Source: Variovorax paradoxus
GTDB taxonomy: Bacteria > Pseudomonadota > Gammaproteobacteria > Burkholderiales > Burkholderiaceae_C
Length of the DNA stretch: 64,000 nucleotides
Assembly: GCF_022009635.1 (NCBI RefSeq)
Contig: NZ_CP091716.1
Coordinates: 1,875,001 to 1,939,000, forward strand
Direction: 5' to 3'
The notes beneath the pieces are model-generated. The model was not told the DNA's origin. It searched no databases and saw only the letters and a list, made by a program, of their open reading frames with translations. Every line of letters starts with the position of its first letter. Position 1 is the stretch's first letter. The position numbers and the translations under genes are program-made. Of this stretch, positions 59,133-64,000 are shown piece after piece.

Positions 59133-59750
59133 ATGAGTGACATGACCTCCGGCTCGCCCCGGATCGACACAGGCAAACGAACCTGGCTGATCGCGTCCAG
59201 TTGTGCCGGCGTGGTGGGTGGCGTGGCAACCGCCATTCCCTTTGTGAGCACTTTCCAGCCTTCCGAGAAGGCCAAAGCCGCCGGCGCAGCGGTAGAGGTC
59301 GATATCTCGGGCCTCAAGGTCGGCGAGAAGATCACCGTCGAATGGCGTGGCAAGCCGGTCTGGATCCTCAAGCGCACCCCCGAGCAGGTCGCGGAACTCC
59401 CCAAGCTGGACGGGCAACTCGCCGACCCCCTGTCCAAGCGTCACCCCGACGAATTCACCCCCAAGTACGCACAGAACGAGCACCGTTCGATCAAGCCCGA
59501 AGTGCTGGTCGTGGTTGGCATCTGCACGCACCTGGGCTGCTCCCCGAGCGACCGCTTCCAGGCCGGCCCGCAGCCCTCGCTGCCCGCCGACTGGGAAGGC
59601 GGCTTCCTCTGCCCCTGCCACGGTTCCACTTTCGACCTGGCTGGCCGAGTCTTCAAGAACAAGCCCGCGCCCGACAACCTGCCGGTGCCGCCGCACATGT
59701 ACCTGTCGGACACCAAGCTCCTGATCGGTGAAGACTCCAAGAAGGCCTGA
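59133..59750 (+). CDS. petA: Ubiquinol-cytochrome c reductase iron-sulfur (Rieske) subunit
   Basis: Rieske protein of the bc1 complex, 205 residues, oxidising ubiquinol at the periplasmic face. An N-terminal anchor/signal (GKRTWLIASSCAGVVGGVATAIPFV) precedes the 2Fe-2S domain, with ligands in CTHLGCSP and CPCHGSTFD. The signal has Lys-Arg rather than the twin arginine usual for Tat-dependent Rieske proteins. Start at the ATG at 59133. petB follows after 14 bp. Confidence 0.96.
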   Translation: MSDMTSGSPRIDTGKRTWLIASSCAGVVGGVATAIPFVSTFQPSEKAKAAGAAVEVDISGLKVGEKITVEWRGKPVWILKRTPEQVAELPKLDGQLADPLSKRHPDEFTPKYAQNEHRSIKPEVLVVVGICTHLGCSPSDRFQAGPQPSLPADWEGGFLCPCHGSTFDLAGRVFKNKPAPDNLPVPPHMYLSDTKLLIGEDSKKA

Positions 59751-59764
59751 GGCGGAAGAAGAAC

Positions 59765-61201
59765 ATGGCTGAATTCCACGAGATTTCCCCCAACGCACCG
59801 ACCAGCGAAAAACTGCTGAACTGGGTCGACAACCGGTTCCCGCTCAGCAAGCTCTGGAACGACCAGTGGGGCAAGTACTACGCGCCGAAGAACTTCAACT
59901 TCTGGTACATCTTCGGCTCGCTGGCCATGCTGGTCCTGGTGATCCAGATCGTCACCGGCATCTTCCTGGTCATGCACTACAAGCCCGATGCGGCCCAGGC
60001 GTTCGCCTCGGTCGAGTACATCATGCGCGACGTGCCATGGGGCTGGCTGATCCGCTACATCCACTCGACGGGCGCCTCGGCGTTCTTCATCGTGGTGTAC
60101 CTGCACATGTTCCGCGGCCTCATGTACGGCAGCTACCGCAAGCCGCGCGAGCTGATCTGGGTGTTCGGCTGCGCGATCTTCCTGTGCCTGATGGCCGAAG
60201 CCTTCATGGGCTACCTGCTGCCCTGGGGCCAGATGTCCTACTGGGGCGCCCAGGTGATCGTGAACCTGTTCGCCGCCATCCCGTTCATCGGCCCCGACCT
60301 GGCCCTGCTGATCCGCGGCGACTACGTGGTGAGCGACGCCACGCTGAACCGCTTCTTCAGCTTCCACGTGATCGCCGTGCCGCTGGTGCTGCTCGGCCTG
60401 GTGGTGGCCCACCTGATCGCGCTGCACGAAGTGGGTTCGAACAACCCCGACGGCATCGAGATCAAGGCCAAGCGCGGCCCCGACGGCCATCCGCTCGACG
60501 GCATTCCGTCGCACCCGTACTACACGGTGCACGACATCTTCGGCGTGGTGGTGTTCCTCACGATCTTCTCGGCCGTGATCTTCTTCGCGCCGGAAGCTGG
60601 CGGGTACTTCCTCGAGTACAACAACTTCATTCCGGCCGATTCGCTGAAGACGCCGAACCACATCGCCCCGGTCTGGTACTTCACGCCGTTCTATTCGATG
60701 CTGCGCGCAACCACCGACGACATGGTCAACGTGTTCTCGCTGATCATCGCCGCGGGCGCCATCCTGAACTTCGTCAAGGGCAAGTCGGGCACGGCGTTCA
60801 AGGTCGCGCTCATCGTCGTGGCGGCCGTGGTCATCTTCCTGCTCAAGTCCTTCGACGCCAAGTTCTGGGGCGTGGTCGTGATGGGCGGCTCGGTCATCAT
60901 CCTGTTCTTCCTGCCGTGGCTCGACCACAGCGAAGTCAAGTCGATCCGCTACCGTCCGAGCTGGCACAAGTACGTGTACGGCGCCTTCGTCTTCTTCTTC
61001 CTCATCCTCGGCTACCTGGGCATCCAGCCGCCGGGCGTCTGGGGCAACCTGGTCATCGGATCGTTCGCGCTCGACATCGCGCAGACCATCTCGCAGATCG
61101 GCACGCTGGTCTACTTCGGCTTCTTCCTGCTGATGCCGTGGTGGAGCCGCAAGGGCGAGTTCAAGACCGTGCCCGAGCGCGTTGTCTTCGCCGCCCATTG
61201 A
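59765..61201 (+). CDS. petB: Ubiquinol-cytochrome c reductase cytochrome b subunit
   Basis: Cytochrome b of 478 residues with about nine hydrophobic segments. Haem ligands are the histidine pairs in helices B and D (RYIHSTGASAFFIVVYLHMF; RFFSFHVIAVPLVLLGLVVAHLIALH). The quinol-site motif PEWY is present as an APVWYFTPFYSMLRA variant; here the usual Pro-Glu-Trp-Tyr reads Pro-Val-Trp-Tyr, as in many alpha/betaproteobacterial b subunits. Full-length form (b6 plus subunit IV fused). Confidence 0.96.
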   Translation: MAEFHEISPNAPTSEKLLNWVDNRFPLSKLWNDQWGKYYAPKNFNFWYIFGSLAMLVLVIQIVTGIFLVMHYKPDAAQAFASVEYIMRDVPWGWLIRYIHSTGASAFFIVVYLHMFRGLMYGSYRKPRELIWVFGCAIFLCLMAEAFMGYLLPWGQMSYWGAQVIVNLFAAIPFIGPDLALLIRGDYVVSDATLNRFFSFHVIAVPLVLLGLVVAHLIALHEVGSNNPDGIEIKAKRGPDGHPLDGIPSHPYYTVHDIFGVVVFLTIFSAVIFFAPEAGGYFLEYNNFIPADSLKTPNHIAPVWYFTPFYSMLRATTDDMVNVFSLIIAAGAILNFVKGKSGTAFKVALIVVAAVVIFLLKSFDAKFWGVVVMGGSVIILFFLPWLDHSEVKSIRYRPSWHKYVYGAFVFFFLILGYLGIQPPGVWGNLVIGSFALDIAQTISQIGTLVYFGFFLLMPWWSRKGEFKTVPERVVFAAH

Positions 61202-61234
61202 GACATGCTGCCCAAGAGAGCTGAGAGAAACACG

Positions 61235-62011
61235 ATGAAGAAGAAAAGCATTTCCGGCTGGCTCGCGGTCCTGGGTCTGGCGCTGGGCCTGACCTTCTCC
61301 GCAGCCGCGTCGGCCGAGTCCGAAGGCATCGCCTGGGACAAGGCCAACACCAAGACCAACGACATGGCCGCGCTGCAGAACGGCGCCAAGCTGTTCGTCA
61401 ACTACTGCCTGAACTGCCACTCGGCGGCGTTCATGCGCTACAACCGACTGCAGGACATCGGCATCACCGAGCAGCAGATCAAGGACAACCTTCTGTTCAC
61501 GACCGACAAGGTCGGCGAAACCATGAAGGCCAACATCGATCCGCGCCAGGCCAAGGACTGGTTCGGCACCACGCCACCCGACCTCACGCTGGTCGCGCGC
61601 TCGCGCGCCGGCCACGGCGGCACGGGCGCAGACTACCTCTACACGTATCTGCGCACCTACTACCGCGACGACACAAAAGCCACCGGCTGGAACAACCTTG
61701 CGTTCCCCAGCGTCGCCATGCCGAACCCCCTGTGGGAACTGCAAGGCGAACGCCGCCCGGTCTACACCAAGGTCGAACAGCACGGCCACGAAACCGAAGT
61801 GTTCAAGGGCTGGGAGCAAGTCACTCCCGGCACCCTGACACCCGTGCAGTACGACAATGCCGTCGGCGACCTGGTGAGTTACCTGCAATGGATGGCCGAG
61901 CCGGCTCAGAACACCCGCATCCGCATCGGCGTGTGGGTGCTGCTGTTCCTGGCCATGTCGGTGGTTTTTGTGTGGCGACTGAACGCCTCGTACTGGAAAG
62001 ACGTCAAGTAG
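61235..62011 (+). CDS. petC: Ubiquinol-cytochrome c reductase cytochrome c1 subunit
   Basis: Membrane-anchored c-type cytochrome of 258 residues. The signal peptide ends near ASAESEG, the haem-binding CxxCH is in NYCLNCHSAAFMRYNRL, and an axial methionine is likely in the FPSVAMPNPLWEL region. A C-terminal anchor (IGVWVLLFLAMSVVFVWRL) ends the protein. Start at the ATG at 61235, since the in-frame ATG at 61205 precedes the signal with a non-hydrophobic stretch. Terminator 47 bp downstream. Confidence 0.95.
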   Translation: MKKKSISGWLAVLGLALGLTFSAAASAESEGIAWDKANTKTNDMAALQNGAKLFVNYCLNCHSAAFMRYNRLQDIGITEQQIKDNLLFTTDKVGETMKANIDPRQAKDWFGTTPPDLTLVARSRAGHGGTGADYLYTYLRTYYRDDTKATGWNNLAFPSVAMPNPLWELQGERRPVYTKVEQHGHETEVFKGWEQVTPGTLTPVQYDNAVGDLVSYLQWMAEPAQNTRIRIGVWVLLFLAMSVVFVWRLNASYWKDVK

Positions 62012-62057
62012 TTCCGTCCACGCCGACCGGGCGCCCCGCCAGGGCATCCGGTCCCAC

Positions 62058-62096
62058 AGAGTGGGTTGCCAACGCGACCCACTCTTTTTGATTTTT
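62058..62096 (+). terminator. Intrinsic terminator of petABC
   Basis: AGAGTGGGT (62058-62066) pairs perfectly with ACCCACTCT (62077-62085) around a 10-nt loop, followed by TTTTTGATTTTT. It separates petABC from sspAB. Confidence 0.9.
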
Positions 62097-62110
62097 AGGA
62101 GTCTCTCGCC

Positions 62111-62722
62111 ATGATGGTCTTGTATTCAGGAACGACCTGCCCCTTTTCCCACCGCTGCCGCTTCGTGTTGTTCGAAAAGGGCATGGACTTCGAGATTCGC
62201 GACGTCGATCTCTACAACAAGCCCGAAGACATCAGCGTGATGAACCCGTACGGCCAGGTGCCGATCCTGGTCGAGCGCGACCTGATCCTGTACGAGTCGA
62301 ACATCATCAACGAGTACATCGACGAGCGCTTCCCGCATCCGCAGCTGATGCCCGGCGACCCGGTCGACCGCGCCCGCGTGCGCCTGTTCCTGCTCAACTT
62401 CGAGAAGGAACTGTTCGTGCATGTGTCGACGCTCGAAAACCGCACCGCCAAGGGCAACGACAAGGCGCTCGAAAAGGCCCGCTCGCACATCCGCGACCGC
62501 CTGACGCAGCTGGCACCCGTGTTCCTCAAGAACAAGTACATGCTGGGCGACAACTTCTCGATGCTCGACGTGGCCATCGCGCCGCTGCTGTGGCGCCTCG
62601 ACTACTACGGCATCGACCTGAGCAAGAACGCTGCGCCGCTGCTGAAGTACGCCGAGCGCATCTTCTCGCGCCCGGCCTACATCGAAGCACTGACGCCGTC
62701 TGAAAAGGTCATGCGAAAGTAA
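62111..62722 (+). CDS. sspA: Stringent starvation protein A (GST-fold)
   Basis: A 203-residue glutathione-transferase-fold protein that binds RNA polymerase in enterics and influences stress transcription. N-terminal thioredoxin-like domain: MVLYSGTTCPFSHRCRFVLFEKGM, NPYGQVPILVERDLILYESNIINEYIDERFPHPQL (abridged). The C-terminal all-alpha domain follows. The start may be either ATG of the pair at 62111 and 62114. Linked to sspB in the conserved pet-ssp order. Confidence 0.93.
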   Translation: MMVLYSGTTCPFSHRCRFVLFEKGMDFEIRDVDLYNKPEDISVMNPYGQVPILVERDLILYESNIINEYIDERFPHPQLMPGDPVDRARVRLFLLNFEKELFVHVSTLENRTAKGNDKALEKARSHIRDRLTQLAPVFLKNKYMLGDNFSMLDVAIAPLLWRLDYYGIDLSKNAAPLLKYAERIFSRPAYIEALTPSEKVMRK

Positions 62723-62763
62723 GTAAGCTCCGTGCTTGCTTTCATCGTTTTTCGCCGTCTTTC

Positions 62764-63345
62764 ATGATCAACGCGCTCGAGTCGTCTTCCACCCGCCCGT
62801 ACCTTATCCGGGCGCTGTATGAATGGTGCACCGACAACGGGTTCACCCCCTATGTCGCCGTGCAGGTCGACGACACCGTCCAGGTTCCGCGCGAGTACGT
62901 GAAGAACGGCGAGATCGTGCTCAACATCAGCTTCGACGCGACCAGCTCGCTCAAGCTCGGCAACGATTTCATCGAGTTCAAGGCCCGTTTCGCGGGCAGT
63001 GCGCGCGAAATCAGCGTGCCGGTGGGGCGCGTGATCGCGATCTACGCGCGTGAAAACGGGCAAGGCATGGCGTTTCCCGCGCCGGTGCCCGCCGCTTCCG
63101 CGTCGGACAGCGGCAACGGCGAGGTGCCGTCATCGGCACCGTCTTCGCCGCAGGGCCCCGCGCGCATGCCGCTGCGCGATGCCTCGCGCGGCACTGAAGG
63201 CGACGCCAGCAAGATCGTCCACCTGGTGACGGGTGATGACGCCGACGAAACGGTAGATGCGGGCCCGGCCACGGACCCTGCCGACGAGCCGCCGCGCCCG
63301 CCGGCCGGTGGCGGATCCAGGCCGTCGTTGAAACGCATCAAGTGA
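62764..63345 (+). CDS. sspB: ClpXP adaptor SspB
   Basis: Adaptor that binds ssrA-tagged proteins and delivers them to ClpXP, 193 residues. The folded domain shows SSTRPYLIRALYEWCTDNGFTPYVAVQVD, VLNISFDATSSLKLGNDFIEFKARF (each abridged) and VPVGRVIAIYARENGQGM. A long disordered Pro/Ser/Asp linker follows. The extreme C-terminus (RPSLKRIK) fits the short ClpX-binding tail. It follows sspA by 41 bp. Confidence 0.94.
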   Translation: MINALESSSTRPYLIRALYEWCTDNGFTPYVAVQVDDTVQVPREYVKNGEIVLNISFDATSSLKLGNDFIEFKARFAGSAREISVPVGRVIAIYARENGQGMAFPAPVPAASASDSGNGEVPSSAPSSPQGPARMPLRDASRGTEGDASKIVHLVTGDDADETVDAGPATDPADEPPRPPAGGGSRPSLKRIK

Positions 63346-63405
63346 GCTGGGCGGCCGGATCATGCCGGCCACGCCACTAGAATCACGCTCTGAAGAAATT
63401 CACCA

Positions 63406-63481
63406 GCCGCTTTAGCTCAATTGGTAGAGCACCCGCCTTGTAAGCGGAAGGTCGTCAGTTCGATTCCGACAAGCGGCACCA
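63406..63481 (+). tRNA. tRNA-Thr (anticodon TGT)
   Basis: A 76-nt cloverleaf. Acceptor GCCGCTT (63406-63412) pairs with AAGCGGC (63471-63477). The D-loop is AGCTCAATTGGTAGAGC, the anticodon stem-loop CCGCCTTGTAAGCGG carries TGT, and the T-arm is GTCAGTTCGATTCCGAC. CCA is encoded at 63479-63481. A TAGAAT at 63378-63383 may be its -10 box. Intrinsic terminator directly downstream. Confidence 0.97.
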
Positions 63482-63487
63482 TTCGAA

Positions 63488-63521
63488 AACCCCTGGCTCA
63501 CCCGTGATCCAGGGGTTTTTT
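63488..63521 (+). terminator. Intrinsic terminator after tRNA-Thr
   Basis: AACCCCTGG (63488-63496) pairs with CCAGGGGTT (63509-63517), followed by a T-run to 63521. On the other strand the hairpin ends in TTTT, so it may also serve the convergent GGDEF gene. Confidence 0.88.
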
Positions 63522-64000
63522 CATGCGCCGCGCGCCGAGCCTCCGTGCTCGCCCGCAAACGCATACGCAGGCCCCATGCGTTGCTGCTTGCAGTGCCGCA
63601 GCGCTTCCGCCGCCGAAGCCATCAGGCTGGCGAGCGTGTCGCCGTCGGCGGGATGGCAGGCGATGCCCATGCTCAGCTCGCCGCCCGCGAGCAGGCGGCC
63701 TTCGTATGTGACTGGCGTCGCGCCCGCGGTCTCGATGCGGATGGCCATTTCCGCGAGTTTCTGGCGTGTCGGGCTGCCGACCAGCAGCAAGGCAAATTCG
63801 TCATCGCCCAGGCGCGCCACCATGTCGTCGGCACGCACCTGCTGGCGCAGCCGCTGCGCAATGGCCGCGAGCACCGCGTCGCCGCCTGCGCGGCCATGCC
63901 GTTCGTTCACGCGGCTGAAACCGTTCAGGCCGACCAGCATCAGCGAGAACGGCCGGCCTTCGCGCAGCCATTCGTCGCCGCGGCTCTCGAAGCCGGCGCG
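63521..64000 (-). CDS. GGDEF-domain protein with degenerate GDDEF motif (partial, 5' end outside window)
   Basis: C-terminal 159 residues of a protein whose frame stays open to the right window edge. It is a diguanylate-cyclase-type domain: FSLMLVGLNGFSRVNERHGRAGGDAVLAAIAQRL, then RADDMVARLGDDEFALLL (each abridged), and LSMGIACHPADGDTLASLMASAAEALRHCK at the end. The active-site signature reads GDDEF instead of GG(D/E)EF, while the product-inhibition I-site RxxD five residues upstream is intact. It may bind c-di-GMP rather than make it. Confidence 0.85.
   Translation of the reverse strand, partial: RAGFESRGDEWLREGRPFSLMLVGLNGFSRVNERHGRAGGDAVLAAIAQRLRQQVRADDMVARLGDDEFALLLVGSPTRQKLAEMAIRIETAGATPVTYEGRLLAGGELSMGIACHPADGDTLASLMASAAEALRHCKQQRMGPAYAFAGEHGGSARGA

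Overview
The window is a high-GC bacterial chromosome segment, almost entirely coding, with gene orders typical of the Burkholderiales and especially the Comamonadaceae (a Variovorax- or Acidovorax-like organism). This placement is inferred from synteny: mrcA/pilMNOPQ/aroKB, gltBD, mlaFEDACB-ibaG-murA-hisGD, hisIE-hinT-tatABC, and petABC-sspAB-tRNA-Thr. I ran no database search.

Layout. 1-2.1 kb: tail of an unknown membrane protein, then lysA with lptM, and cyaY divergent. 2.1-13.9 kb: PBP1A (mrcA) divergent from the type IV pilus operon pilMNOPQ, followed by aroK, aroB, a dGTPase and an MFS transporter. 13.9-16.9 kb: a DUF1415 protein, a methyltransferase, a DUF1266-like protein and a lone REP-associated Y1 transposase. 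17-23.3 kb: glutamate synthase gltBD. 23.4-31.4 kb: the Mla phospholipid-transport operon, an ABC exporter pair, ibaG, murA and the start of the histidine operon. 31.4-43.2 kb: the histidine genes, interrupted twice: by two exported proteins of unknown function, and by a 4.4 kb block (AAA ATPase, solute-binding protein plus DAACS symporter, hexose-6-phosphate mutarotase). 43.2-45.6 kb: membrane protein, hinT and tatABC. 45.6-50.9 kb: a membrane-anchored HtrA-type protease, an MHS-family transporter, a Nif3 protein, pdxA and mscL.

50.9-58.9 kb is the accessory and most interesting part. It holds a TPR/GT41 (SPINDLY/OGT-type) glycosyltransferase. Upstream on the same strand is a 1320-residue YadA-type trimeric autotransporter built on about 47 perfectly phased 60-bp repeats dense in N-X-S/T sequons. 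A LuxR-type response regulator with an altered receiver domain is divergent from it. I propose these form a glycosylated-adhesin locus. 58.9-64 kb returns to core genes: the cytochrome bc1 complex petABC, sspA, sspB, tRNA-Thr, and the edge of a GGDEF-domain protein with a degenerate GDDEF motif.

Both wide convergent gaps (after tatC and after pdxA) carry a ~95-bp two-hairpin repeat. Differences between its two copies preserve base pairing.
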